Made by a program: the position numbers and the translations under genes
Assembly: GCA_913055605.1 (NCBI GenBank)
Contig: CAJXKJ010000005.1
Coordinates: forward strand, 1 to 64,000
Direction of reading: 5' to 3'
DNA from: an uncultured Euryhalocaulis sp.
Lineage (GTDB): Bacteria; Pseudomonadota; Alphaproteobacteria; Caulobacterales; Maricaulaceae
DNA length: 64,000 nt
The notes under the pieces: model-generated
Databases searched by the model: none
What the model was told of the DNA's origin: nothing
The model's input: only the letters and a program-made list of their open reading frames with translations
Shown: positions 25,582 to 36,013 of the stretch, piece after piece
Layout: each line of letters opens with the position of its first letter
How positions within the stretch are numbered: the stretch's first letter is position 1

Positions 25582-26512
25582 CGCCGCCTCCCGTCGCGTG
25601 GGCGCCGGCATGGCGCATATAGACGTCCTCCAGCCGGCGCGTGGCCGGCGCGATGCGGAACACCGTGACCCCCGCGTTCACCAGCGCCGCGTTGATCGCC
25701 CCGGCGTCCGCATCCGCATCGGCGCCGGGCGAAAGGCGCACGCGGATCTCGCCGCCGCCCGTCTCCACGGTCTCCCGCCGCGCTGCGCCCAGCGCCGCGG
25801 CGGCGCGCGGCGGGTCGTCAACGCCGAACCGGATCGTCGCCTCGCCCGCGCCCAGCAATTCCGCCAGCCGGTCCTGCAGCACCAGCCGCCCCTTGCTGAT
25901 CAGGCCCACATGCGTGGCGGTCTGCTCCACTTCGGACAGCAGATGGCTGGACAGGAACACGGTCGCGCCGGTCCGCTCCGGCAGGCTGCGGATAAAGCCG
26001 CGCATCTCCTGAATCCCGTCCGGGTCCAGCCCGTTGGTCGGCTCGTCCAGCAACAGCAGGCGCGGGCTGCCCAGCAGCGCCCGCGCCAGGCCCAGCCGCT
26101 GGCGCATGCCCAGCGAATATCCCCCCGCGCGCCGCCGCTGCGCGCCCGTCAGCCCGGTCAGCTCCAGCACCCGGTCCGTCTCGCTGCGCTTCAGGCCCAG
26201 AACCCCGCGCGTGATCTCCAGATTCTCGCGCCCGGACAGATGGTCGTACAGGGCCGGCGTCTCGATCACCGCGCCCACCGCGCGCAGCGCCGCCAGACGC
26301 GCGCGCCTTATGTCATGGCCGAAAATGCGCGCGGTCCCGGCCGTCGGGCGCAGCAGGCCCAGGATCAGCCGGATCGTCGTCGTCTTGCCGGACCCGTTCG
26401 GGCCCAGGAATCCGTACACGCTGCGCTCCGGCACGCGCAGGGCCACGCCGCTCACCGCCTCCACCGCGCCGAAGCGTTTGGTCAGGTCCTCCGTCGCGAT
26501 CGCGTCGCCCAT
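25562..26512 (-). CDS. ABC transporter ATP-binding protein
   Basis: The 316-residue product starts at the ATG at 26510-26512 (MGDAIATEDLTKRFGAVEAV). It has Walker A GPNGSGKTTTIRLI, a signature motif degenerate to YSLGMRQRLGLARAL, Walker B LLLLDEPTNGLD, and the H-loop FLSSHLLSE. A C-terminal region after residue 220 (about 95 residues, RLVLQDRLAELL onward) is typical of BcrA/YxlF-type ATPases that pair with ABC-2 permeases. It is divergent from a membrane protein and a wHTH regulator gene; two operator-like palindromes lie between the two transcription units. Confidence 0.93.
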   Translation of the reverse strand: MGDAIATEDLTKRFGAVEAVSGVALRVPERSVYGFLGPNGSGKTTTIRLILGLLRPTAGTARIFGHDIRRARLAALRAVGAVIETPALYDHLSGRENLEITRGVLGLKRSETDRVLELTGLTGAQRRRAGGYSLGMRQRLGLARALLGSPRLLLLDEPTNGLDPDGIQEMRGFIRSLPERTGATVFLSSHLLSEVEQTATHVGLISKGRLVLQDRLAELLGAGEATIRFGVDDPPRAAAALGAARRETVETGGGEIRVRLSPGADADADAGAINAALVNAGVTVFRIAPATRRLEDVYMRHAGAHATGGGDAHPPV

Positions 26513-26541
26513 CCCAGCGCCTCCCCAATCTGGTCCAATTG

Positions 26542-26573
26542 ACTTTCGAATCGAAAGTAATTTCGATACGAAA
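26542..26573. promoter_or_regulatory. Twin palindromic operator between ABC exporter and regulator operon
   Basis: Two copies of TTTCG-N3-CGAAA lie at 26544-26556 and 26561-26573, exactly 17 bases apart. The first is extended to a perfect 17-base palindrome (26542-26558, ACTTTCGA-A-TCGAAAGT). They fill the gap between the divergent ABC operon and the membrane protein/regulator operon. The region is A+T-rich, as expected for overlapping promoters, and TTGACT at 26539-26544 could serve as a -35 for the plus strand. Confidence 0.7.
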
Positions 26574-26595
26574 AGAGTCAACACGGAGGTCCGCT

Positions 26596-27246
26596 GTGAT
26601 CCGGAGCGACATCGACGACATTCGCGACCTGCGGGACAATGTGTCCTTCCTCACCCGCCTCGCCGCGGGGGGCAGCGGCCGGCCCGCGCCCATGGCGCCG
26701 CTTCTGGCCGCGTTCGGACTGATCTATGGCGCGCTCTGCCTGCTGGACTATCTGTGCCTGAAGCTGATCGGCGCGGGCGCCATCGATCTGGCGGGCTATC
26801 GCGCGGTCGTCGTTCCGGCCTCCTATATCGGACACGCCGCTTTCCTGCTCTGCTTCGCGGGCTGGGCCGTCTGGGCGGTGCGCACGCGCGACCGCGCCGC
26901 GCCGGTCAATGTCTGGGCCAGCGCCGGCTGGACCATCGCCGCCCTGGCGCTGGCCGCGACCATCGCCAGCTTCGCCATCTTCGGGTCCCGCAATCAGAAT
27001 TTCACGGTCCTGGCCCTGCTGCCGTCCGTCGTGATGGCGCTCTACGCCGCGCCCTGCTGGATCGCCGGGGCGGTCACCGGCCGGCCCTGGCTGCGCGTTG
27101 TCGCGGTCGCCAGCCTGATCTTCGCCATGGTCTGGGCCGCCGCGCTCTCCACCCACGCGCTGATGCTGGTCGCCGGGTTCTGGCTGGTCGGGGCGGTCGG
27201 CGTTCCGGGCGTGGTCCTGTGGCGCGTCCCCGAACGCCGCGCGTGA
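26596..27246 (+). CDS. Multi-pass membrane protein divergent from ABC exporter
   Basis: The 216-residue reading starts at the GTG at 26596 behind GGAGGT (product begins VIRSDIDDIRDLRDNVSFLTRLAAGG). After a soluble helix it has about six hydrophobic segments (for example LLAAFGLIYGALCLLDYL, ASYIGHAAFLLCFAGWAVWAV and LIFAMVWAAALSTHALMLV). I do not recognise the family. It is followed within 11 bases by a wHTH regulator gene, and a twin operator lies in front. A role as immunity, sensor or accessory protein of the ABC exporter is inferred from this arrangement. Confidence 0.75.
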   Translation: MIRSDIDDIRDLRDNVSFLTRLAAGGSGRPAPMAPLLAAFGLIYGALCLLDYLCLKLIGAGAIDLAGYRAVVVPASYIGHAAFLLCFAGWAVWAVRTRDRAAPVNVWASAGWTIAALALAATIASFAIFGSRNQNFTVLALLPSVVMALYAAPCWIAGAVTGRPWLRVVAVASLIFAMVWAAALSTHALMLVAGFWLVGAVGVPGVVLWRVPERRA

Positions 27247-27256
27247 GGACGCTCCG

Positions 27257-27559
27257 GTGAGGAATTTCGACGTCAGCCATGTCGACGAAATCATCCATGG
27301 CCGGGTGCGGCTTGGGGTGATGGCCTATCTGTCCGCCCAAGGCCGCGCTGATTTCACGGAGCTGCGCGACGCCCTGTGCAGCGCCGAAGGCGCGCTCTCC
27401 ATCCATCTGCGGAAGCTGGAGGACGCGGGCTATGTGAAGATCGAAAAGGGCTTCAAGGGCCGCCGCCCGCGCACCCGCGTCGCGCTCACCGCCGCCGGCC
27501 GCGCCGCCTATCAGGACTATCTGCGCACGCTCAGCGACATGCTCGGCGCGAAATTCTGA
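27257..27559 (+). CDS. Winged-helix transcriptional regulator
   Basis: A 100-residue protein starting at a GTG. It is a single wHTH domain of the kind annotated as HTH_34 or ArsR-like. The lead-in is VDEIIHGRVRLGVMAYLSAQGRADFTELRDAL, the recognition region SAEGALSIHLRKLEDAGYVKIEKGF, and the basic wing KGRRPRTRVALTAAGRAAY. No metal-binding cysteine pattern is seen. Its genomic position downstream of the twin TTTCG-N3-CGAAA operator makes autoregulation and control of the divergent ABC exporter the most likely job. Confidence 0.85.
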   Translation: MRNFDVSHVDEIIHGRVRLGVMAYLSAQGRADFTELRDALCSAEGALSIHLRKLEDAGYVKIEKGFKGRRPRTRVALTAAGRAAYQDYLRTLSDMLGAKF

Positions 27560-27581
27560 TCATGGACCGGGGGAAGACGCC

Positions 27582-29852
27582 ATGACCCGCATCCGCAACA
27601 TCGCCGTCGCCGCAATCGCCGCGCTGCTCCTGGCGCCCGGCTGCTCCGAAGACGGTCCGGACGCCGCCCGGACGCAGGACGAACAGGCCCCGGCGCAGAC
27701 GCTCGCCGACAATCCGGTCACGAACCCCGGCTTCGAGGAGGGCGCGGACGGCGATGCGCCGCCGGGCTGGGCGGTCAACGGCGCCGCTGAGGGCGCGTCC
27801 AGCGCGGAGGCCGCGCGCACCGGCGCGCTCGGCCTCGCGGTCCGGTCGCTTGGCGGCGCCGGGCCGGGCCCCGGCGTCCTGGTGCAGACTGCGGACGCCG
27901 CGGCCTTTCGTGGCCAGCGCGTCCGCCTCTCCGTCTCGGGCCGCGCGGTCTCCGCCGAGGGACCGGCGCGCCCGCAATTATGGCTGCGCGCTGACGGGCC
28001 GGACGGCGTGCTCGGCATCTCGAACAGCGACCCGGCGGGCCGCATCGACGGGCCGGACTGGTCGGACTACGCGATTGTCGCCGCCGTTCCGGAGGCGGCC
28101 CAGCGCATCGCCTTCGGCGTGATCTTCGCCGGCCAGGGCGAGACGCATCTGGACGATTTCGCGATTGCGGCCGCCGGCCCGCTGTCGGAGGGACAGCAGC
28201 TCCCCGCGCCGCTGGCCGCGCGGGGCGTGGACAATCTGGCCGCCTTCGCGCGCCTGTACGGCTATGTCCGCTTCTTCCATCCCAGCGACCAGGCCGCCGC
28301 CGCCGACTGGGACGCCGTCGCTTTGGCCGGGGTGCAACGCGTGGAAGGCGCGGCGGACGCGGAAGCCCTGCGCATCGCGTTGCTGGAGGTCTTCTCCCCG
28401 CTGGCCCCCACGCTGCGCATCCTGCCGGCGGGCGGCCCCGCGCCGGACATGGATTTCGCCCCGGATGCGGACCTTGTCGCCTGGCGCCGCACCGGCCTCG
28501 GCCAGAACCCCAGCCCGAACGTCTATAACGGCGCGCGCGAGGCGCCGCTGGCCGGTCTGCCGGACCTCGCGCCGCTGGATCTGGGCGACGGGCTCACCGC
28601 CTATGTGCCGCTGAAAGCCGCGCGGGACGCTGACGGGCGCACGCTTCCGGCGGCGTCCGGCGCGCCGCCCGCGCCGGCAAAGCCGGACGGCTTCCTGCCC
28701 TCCGGCGACGACCGCGCCTCGCGTCTGGCCTCGGTCGTGATCGCCTGGAACGTGTTCCAGCATTTCTATCCCTATTGGGACGTCGCTGTTGTCGACTGGC
28801 CGGACCAGCTTCGCCGGTCCCTGCGCCGCGCGGCGCAGGACCCGGACGCCGCGGCGTTCGACGAAACCATGGACCGCCTGGTCGCCGCGCTGGGCGACGG
28901 CCACGGAAACGCCTTCCGCACGGGACCGAATGGCGTCCTGCCGCTGGAATGGGCCTGGATCGAGGACTCGCTGGTCGTCACGCGCGCGGACCCCGGCGGC
29001 GCAACCCGGCCCGGCGATGTCGTCACCGAAATCGGCGGCGAGCCCGTGGCCGCCCTCATCGCGCAATGGGAGGCGCGCTCCAGCGCCGCCACGCCGCAAT
29101 TCCTCCGCGTCCGCGCGCTGCAACGCCTCGCCCAGGGGCCGGCGGGCCGGACGGTCACGCTGACCCTCGCGCGCGATGGCGGCGCGGTGGAAGCGGCCGA
29201 GCTCGCCTTCGCCCCGGCGACCGGCGCGCTCCGCTATGAGGCGCGGCCCGAGCCGATCACGGAGCTCGCGCCCGGCATTCTCTATGTCGACCTGACGCGC
29301 CTGGCGGACGAGGCCTTCGACCCGGCGCTGGACCGGATGGCGGCCGCCGAGGGCCTCATCTTCGACATGCGCGGCTATCCGGCTGGCAACGCCGCGATCC
29401 GGGTCCTGCCGCATCTGGCGGACGGGCCGATCACCTCGCACCCCTTCAACCTGCCAATCTATTGGCGGCCGGATCAGGCGGACGCCGAATTCCGCAACAG
29501 CAGCTGGAACCTGACCCCCCAGGCGCCGCGCTTCTCGGCGGACCGCGTGGTCTTCCTCACCGACGGGCGCGCCATCTCCTATGCCGAGTCGGTGATGGGC
29601 GTGGTCGATGGCAACGATCTGGGCCTCATCGTCGGATCGCCCACGGCCGGCACCAACGGCAATATCGACCGCTACGTCCTGCCCACCGGCCACAACCTGA
29701 TCTGGACGGGGATGCAGGTGGTCCGCCATGACGGCTCGCCCCACCACGGCGTCGGCGTGCTGCCGGACATTCCCGTCGCGCCCACCATCGCCGGCGTGCG
29801 CGCCGGGCGGGACGAGGTGCTGGAGGCGGGCCTGCGCGCCGCCGGCGGCTGA
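27582..29852 (+). CDS. Lipoprotein S41 family peptidase with carbohydrate-binding-like N-terminus
   Basis: The protein (756 residues) has a lipobox (LLLAPGC, Cys at about residue 21). Residues 40-200 look like a beta-sandwich binding domain (VTNPGFEEGADGDAPPGWAVNG ... LDDFAIAAAG), followed by an alpha-helical region and an S41 tail-specific protease domain. A PDZ-like segment (ADPGGATRPGDVVTEIGGEPVAAL) precedes the catalytic part. The probable nucleophile is Ser666 in GRAISYAESVMG, followed by the family motif LIVGSPTAGTNG. It would act in the periplasm or outer membrane. It starts 22 bases after the regulator gene. Confidence 0.88.
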   Translation: MTRIRNIAVAAIAALLLAPGCSEDGPDAARTQDEQAPAQTLADNPVTNPGFEEGADGDAPPGWAVNGAAEGASSAEAARTGALGLAVRSLGGAGPGPGVLVQTADAAAFRGQRVRLSVSGRAVSAEGPARPQLWLRADGPDGVLGISNSDPAGRIDGPDWSDYAIVAAVPEAAQRIAFGVIFAGQGETHLDDFAIAAAGPLSEGQQLPAPLAARGVDNLAAFARLYGYVRFFHPSDQAAAADWDAVALAGVQRVEGAADAEALRIALLEVFSPLAPTLRILPAGGPAPDMDFAPDADLVAWRRTGLGQNPSPNVYNGAREAPLAGLPDLAPLDLGDGLTAYVPLKAARDADGRTLPAASGAPPAPAKPDGFLPSGDDRASRLASVVIAWNVFQHFYPYWDVAVVDWPDQLRRSLRRAAQDPDAAAFDETMDRLVAALGDGHGNAFRTGPNGVLPLEWAWIEDSLVVTRADPGGATRPGDVVTEIGGEPVAALIAQWEARSSAATPQFLRVRALQRLAQGPAGRTVTLTLARDGGAVEAAELAFAPATGALRYEARPEPITELAPGILYVDLTRLADEAFDPALDRMAAAEGLIFDMRGYPAGNAAIRVLPHLADGPITSHPFNLPIYWRPDQADAEFRNSSWNLTPQAPRFSADRVVFLTDGRAISYAESVMGVVDGNDLGLIVGSPTAGTNGNIDRYVLPTGHNLIWTGMQVVRHDGSPHHGVGVLPDIPVAPTIAGVRAGRDEVLEAGLRAAGG

Positions 29853-29904
29853 TCCCGCTCCTCCTCTTTGGAACCTGGGCGAACGCGCCGATAGTGCGCC
29901 GCTC

Positions 29905-31026
29905 ATGCCCGCGCCCGCGCTTTCCCTCCGCCGTCTGCGTCTCAGCGATTTCCGCAATTACGCGGCGCTGGATCTGGACTTCGACGGCCGCTGCGTCGCC
30001 TTCGCCGGGGCCAACGGCGCGGGCAAGACCAATCTGCTGGAGGCGGTGTCCCTGCTCGCGCCCGGCCGCGGCCTGCGTCGCGCGCCTCTGGCCGACCTTG
30101 CGCGCACCGGCGCCCCGGCCTGGGGCGTGCGCGCGGTGCTGGACCGGGCAGGGGAGGGCGTAGAGGTCGCCACCGGCGTCGCCCCGGAATCCCCGAACAG
30201 CCGCATTGTGCGCATCGACGACGCGCCCGCGCCGCAGACCGCGCTCGGCCCTCTCGCGCCTATGGTCTGGCTGACCCCGGCCCAGGACCGACTGTTCACC
30301 GGCCCGCCTGGCGACCGCCGCCGCTTCATCGACCGTTTCGCGCTCGCCGCCTTCCCGGACCATGCGACCGCCAGCAACCGCTATGAGCGCGCCCTGCGCG
30401 AGCGCACCCGCGTGCTGGAGGAAGGCCGCGCCGACCCCGCCTGGCTGGACGGGCTGGAGGCGGAGATGGCCGCGCGGGGCGCCGAGATCGCGCAGGCCCG
30501 CGCCGAGACCGTGCGTCGGCTGGAGGCCGCCATTGCCGCCCGGCCGGAGGGCGCCTTCCCCCGCGCCCGCCTGACCCTCGCCGGCGCGCTGGAGCAGCGG
30601 CTTATGGAGGGGGCGTCGCTGGAGGACACGGAAGCCGAATTCCGCGCCGCACTCGCCCGCGCCCGCCCGCGCGACGCCGCGGCCGGCCGCGCGCTGGAGG
30701 GCCCGCACCGTTCCGATCTGGACGTGGTCTATGCGGCGAAGGACCAGCCCGCCGCGCTCTGTTCGACGGGGGAGCAAAAAGCGCTGCTGACCGGCCTGGT
30801 CCTGGCCCAGGCCGCCGCCATCTCGGATGCCGGCCCGCCGCCGCTGGTTCTCTTGGACGAGGCCGCCGCGCATCTGGACCCGGACCGCCGCGCGGCGCTG
30901 GCCGGGGAGCTTCTGGCCCTCGGCGTCCAGGCCTTCCTCACCGGCGTCGAGCCGCGCCTGTTCGACGGCTTCGCCGACGCCGTCCAGAGTTTCGCGGTGG
31001 AAGCGGGAACGGCGACGGAGATTTAG
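29905..31026 (+). CDS. recF: DNA replication and repair protein RecF
   Basis: The SMC-like ATPase (373 residues) loads RecA at gaps with RecO and RecR. Visible are the start LSLRRLRLSDFRNYAALDLDF, Walker A GANGAGKTNLLEAVS, the arm region with coiled-coil character, the signature LCSTGEQKALLTGLVLAQA, and Walker B PLVLLDEAAAHLDPDRR. A GATAGT box lies close to the ATG. In many relatives recF directly follows dnaN; here 7 kb of accessory genes intervene. Confidence 0.95.
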   Translation: MPAPALSLRRLRLSDFRNYAALDLDFDGRCVAFAGANGAGKTNLLEAVSLLAPGRGLRRAPLADLARTGAPAWGVRAVLDRAGEGVEVATGVAPESPNSRIVRIDDAPAPQTALGPLAPMVWLTPAQDRLFTGPPGDRRRFIDRFALAAFPDHATASNRYERALRERTRVLEEGRADPAWLDGLEAEMAARGAEIAQARAETVRRLEAAIAARPEGAFPRARLTLAGALEQRLMEGASLEDTEAEFRAALARARPRDAAAGRALEGPHRSDLDVVYAAKDQPAALCSTGEQKALLTGLVLAQAAAISDAGPPPLVLLDEAAAHLDPDRRAALAGELLALGVQAFLTGVEPRLFDGFADAVQSFAVEAGTATEI

Positions 31027-31051
31027 GGCGCGACTTTAGAGGTGCGCGCCC

Positions 31052-32152
31052 CTACCCGAAAAACGCGTGCTTCGTCTTCTTCATCGGCGCGCGGTCCTTG
31101 CGCGCCCAGTCGACCAGCGTCTTGGCGTGCATGGCGTAGCGCCGCGCCATCAGCGCGGTCAGCGCCACGCCGCCCACCGCCGCCACGATCCGCCCGGTCT
31201 TGCTGGTCTGGAATTGCGTATAGGGGCTGGCCGGCACGACGGAGCGGTGCTGGCCCCGCGTCCGCCCGTCGGTCGAGGGCTGGTGCAGGCTGTCCTCGCT
31301 GCCGGCCGCTTCGCTGCGGCTCTGCATCAGGTTTCGCATCGTGGCGGCGTAGACCCGGTCGGCCAGGCGCGGGGTCAAATTCGCCGCCGCGCTCATCACC
31401 GCCCCGCCCAGGCCCACCGTGATCTCCCGGTGGCGGTGCGACGCGGCGGCCAGGATGGCGTTGGCCACCGCCTCGGGCTTGTACACCGGCGGCGGCACGC
31501 GCGCGGCGCGCTCCAGCGTGTTCTTGGCGTGGCTGGCGAACGGCGTGTCGATGCTCGACGGCTTGATCAGCGTCACGCTCACCGGCGCGTCCATCAGCTC
31601 CATCCGCAGCGCGTTCGTATAGCCCTTCACCGCGTGCTTGGCGGCCGAATAGGCGCCCTGCACCGGCGCCGACATGTCCGACAGCACCGATCCGATATTG
31701 ATCAGCGCCCCGCCATCGGACTTGGTCTTCAGGTGCCGCACCGCGACCTGCGATCCGTGCACCACGCCGAAATAGACCGTGTCGAACAAGCGGCGATGGT
31801 CCGCGTCGCTCACGTCCTCCAGATTCTGATAGATGCTGACCCCGGCGCAGTTCACCCAGGTGTCGAACCCGCCCATCAGCGCGATCGCCGCATTGGCCGC
31901 GCTCTCGGCCTGCTCCTCCACGCCCATGTCGGCGGCGTAGTAGTCCGCCTCGCCGCCCGCCGCCGCGATCTCGCCGCACACCTCTTTCAGCGCCTCTTCA
32001 TTGCGCGCGATCAGGAAGACGCGCGCGCCCCGGTCCGCCGCCCGCCGCGCGGTCTCCAGCCCGATGCCGGAGCTCGCGCCGGTGATCACGATGGACTGGT
32101 CCTTGACGGGCTTCAGGGCCGGCGTGGTGCGGCGGATTTTCGGGCGTTTCAT
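31052..32152 (-). CDS. SDR family oxidoreductase with C-terminal extension
   Basis: The 366-residue reading starts at the ATG at 32150-32152 (MKRPKIRRTTPALKPVKDQS). The SDR core has TGASSGIGLETARRAA, a central NCAGVSIYQ (in place of NNAG), the catalytic Ser in NIGSVLSDM, and YSAAKHAVKG with both catalytic Tyr and Lys. After the core, about 100 residues form a low-complexity linker and a hydrophobic stretch (IVAAVGGVALTALMARRY) that may anchor it to the membrane. The organisation resembles the large SDRs seen with quinone or sugar substrates; the substrate is unknown. It is convergent with recF. Confidence 0.83.
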   Translation of the reverse strand: MKRPKIRRTTPALKPVKDQSIVITGASSGIGLETARRAADRGARVFLIARNEEALKEVCGEIAAAGGEADYYAADMGVEEQAESAANAAIALMGGFDTWVNCAGVSIYQNLEDVSDADHRRLFDTVYFGVVHGSQVAVRHLKTKSDGGALINIGSVLSDMSAPVQGAYSAAKHAVKGYTNALRMELMDAPVSVTLIKPSSIDTPFASHAKNTLERAARVPPPVYKPEAVANAILAAASHRHREITVGLGGAVMSAAANLTPRLADRVYAATMRNLMQSRSEAAGSEDSLHQPSTDGRTRGQHRSVVPASPYTQFQTSKTGRIVAAVGGVALTALMARRYAMHAKTLVDWARKDRAPMKKTKHAFFG

Positions 32153-32271
32153 GCGGGCGGCCTCCGGTCTGGTGTCTCTGCCCTGCTCAATCGCCGGGCG
32201 CCCCCGCCGGTTCCCCTGCACGCCTCCGCGCGCGCACGGGAACCGGGCGCGGGGAGCGCCGTTTCGCTGTC

Positions 32272-32439
32272 ATGCAGACCCAGTCTCCATCCCATGCGCC
32301 GCGGCGGACCTATGACGCCGGCAAGGCGCGCCAGGGCGATGTCGTGCTGCGCCATCGCTGGGCGCGGGCGGTGTTTTTCGGCGCGCTGGCGGGGCTTGTG
32401 ATCCTCGCCCTCGTGCGCGGCGTCGTGCTCGCCGCCTAG
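32272..32439 (+). CDS. Single-helix membrane micro-protein upstream of gyrB
   Basis: A 55-residue product starting at the ATG at 32272. It has a polar N-terminus with YDAGKARQGDVVLRHRWARA, then one membrane helix (VFFGALAGLVILALVRGVVLAA) to the end. Similar small proteins with a K-A-R-Q-G-x-x-x-L-R pattern and a single helix occur near gyrB and recF in alphaproteobacteria. This likeness is from memory and not checked. Function is unknown. It lies between the convergent SDR gene and gyrB. Confidence 0.65.
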   Translation: MQTQSPSHAPRRTYDAGKARQGDVVLRHRWARAVFFGALAGLVILALVRGVVLAA

Positions 32440-32522
32440 GCGGCTAACCCCCCGGAATCGCAGGCGATTCTGGCTGCGGAAAAGCGTGCGCGCCCATGGC
32501 TTCGCACCCCGCGATCGGCTAG

Positions 32523-34931
<2,409 letters not shown>

Positions 34932-34984
34932 ACTCTCGTCTCCCGGTCCGCGCTACGCGCAGCCCGGAAGCCGGTCCACTAGGA

Positions 34985-35224
34985 TCAAGCGGGTATTCCG
35001 AACAGAAGTTTGATCACGCCGTAAATGAAGGCGATGGCGCCGGCGACGCCGGCAATCCAGACGAGGAACATCCACCAGCGCCGGGGCGGCTCCACGGTGA
35101 AGCGGGCATACCCTGCGCTTTGGTTGAGTTGGGCGGTCGATCGGAACTGACCCGACCCCGCTCCATAAGTGCGGCTGGTCAGCTTGCTCGACCCTAATCG
35201 TCTCACGCTCCTTCGGCGCGGCAT
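34985..35224 (-). CDS. Basic small protein with C-terminal membrane helix
   Basis: The 79-residue reading starts at the ATG at 35222-35224 (MPRRRSVRRLGSSKLTSRTYGAGSGQFRST). It ends in one membrane helix (WWMFLVWIAGVAGAIAFIYGVIKLLFG). The frame is open further upstream, but an exact TATAAT (35231-35236 on the minus strand) stands six bases before this ATG, which favours it and suggests a leaderless message. The gene is convergent with gyrB. The family is not recognised. Confidence 0.6.
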   Translation of the reverse strand: MPRRRSVRRLGSSKLTSRTYGAGSGQFRSTAQLNQSAGYARFTVEPPRRWWMFLVWIAGVAGAIAFIYGVIKLLFGIPA

Positions 35225-35413
35225 GGGCCGATTATAGCGCGAAGCCGTTCGGTTTTGGGGGGAATCCGCCCTCCGTCCTAAGCCGCTGAATCGTCCAGCG
35301 CGCCGCACGCCGGTCAGACAGCCGCATCCAGCCAGCGCCAACTTACTTTCCGTTGTTCCCCGGAAATCGCGCAGCGATTATCCGGGGCCCAGAAAGCCAT
35401 CTCCACCAACCAC

Positions 35414-35535
35414 CACCCTCACCCTGAGGGCCCGCTTGCGGGCGTCTCGAAGGGTGACTCCAGCTGGACCATCCTTCGAGACGCCCGAAGCCGGAGCAAA
35501 AGCTCCGCCTCCGGCCCCTCAGGATGAGGGGTGAG
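35414..35535. repeat. Palindromic intergenic repeat (REP/cruciform-type)
   Basis: Two imperfect arms face each other. The left arm (35414-35456) contains CACCCTCACCCTGAGGG and GGGCGTCTCGAAGGGTG. The right arm (35470-35534) contains ATCCTTCGAGACGCCCG and CCCTCAGGATGAGGGGTG, the reverse complement apart from point differences. Inside each arm is a further small hairpin. The CCTCATCCTGAGG...CTCGAAGGATG theme is typical of dispersed palindromes between genes in many alphaproteobacterial genomes. Only this copy is seen in the window. Confidence 0.75.
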
Positions 35536-36013
35536 AACAGGAAACTGCGGGGAAACCCGCCCCGTCATCCCACACTACGCTTGGAGCCCCATACTCCCTC
35601 CCGTCTCCCCCGCCGGAGGGACTTGGCTAATCACTAGGGCGGAGGGGATTGCGTGGCGCGTCCGGCGAAGCGGGTGATTTCCGCGGAGCCCGGCGCGGCC
35701 TTCGGGAAGGGCCGGCGGCACTAAACGCCAGACCGCCGCATCTCCCGGATTGGAAACGCGGGGCGAGAGCCTTCGGGAAATCCACGCAGCGGAGCGCCTG
35801 GCTCGAACCACGGACCAGAGCGCTAAAAACACTCAGGGTTCGAGGAGCCCCGGCGCCGCGTCGAAAGACGCGGATCCGGGTTCAGGCGCTCCGCTCCCTC
35901 CATTCTCTGCATCCCGCCTCAAAGGAGCGGCCGCTTTCGCGCGCCTTGGCGCCAGCGGTCCGGCCCCCGATACTCCGGCCAGCCCCGCAAAGAGGGCCAA
36001 GGGAGGGCCTTCG
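35536..36013. other. 478-base intergenic stretch without a recognised gene
   Basis: Between the palindromic repeat and the PQQ dehydrogenase start. Short frames exist on both strands but none has a ribosome-binding site with sensible protein features, and the plus-strand frame in phase with the dehydrogenase has no signal-like start before 36014. Several short inverted segments (for example around 35690-35715) hint at RNA structure. I could not match them to a tRNA, tmRNA or known riboswitch. Confidence 0.5.

Noticed and set aside
27978-29957. A 659-codon minus-strand frame opposite the S41 peptidase
   Set aside because: Shadow frame with Arg/Gly/Ala-rich translation. The plus-strand protein has clear PDZ and S41 motifs and a lipobox.
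31027-31051. Terminator between recF and the convergent SDR
   Set aside because: GGCGCG can pair with CGCGCC but only with a bulge, and there is no T-run on either side.
35690-35760. A cobalamin-type riboswitch before the PQQ dehydrogenase
   Set aside because: A GGGAA-like and a GCCGGC-like segment are present but the conserved B12-box (AGYCAGGAACCTGCC-like) is missing.
35805-35860. A possible tRNA or tmRNA piece (GGTTCGA-like T-loop)
   Set aside because: No matching five-base T-stem, anticodon stem or acceptor stem can be drawn around it.
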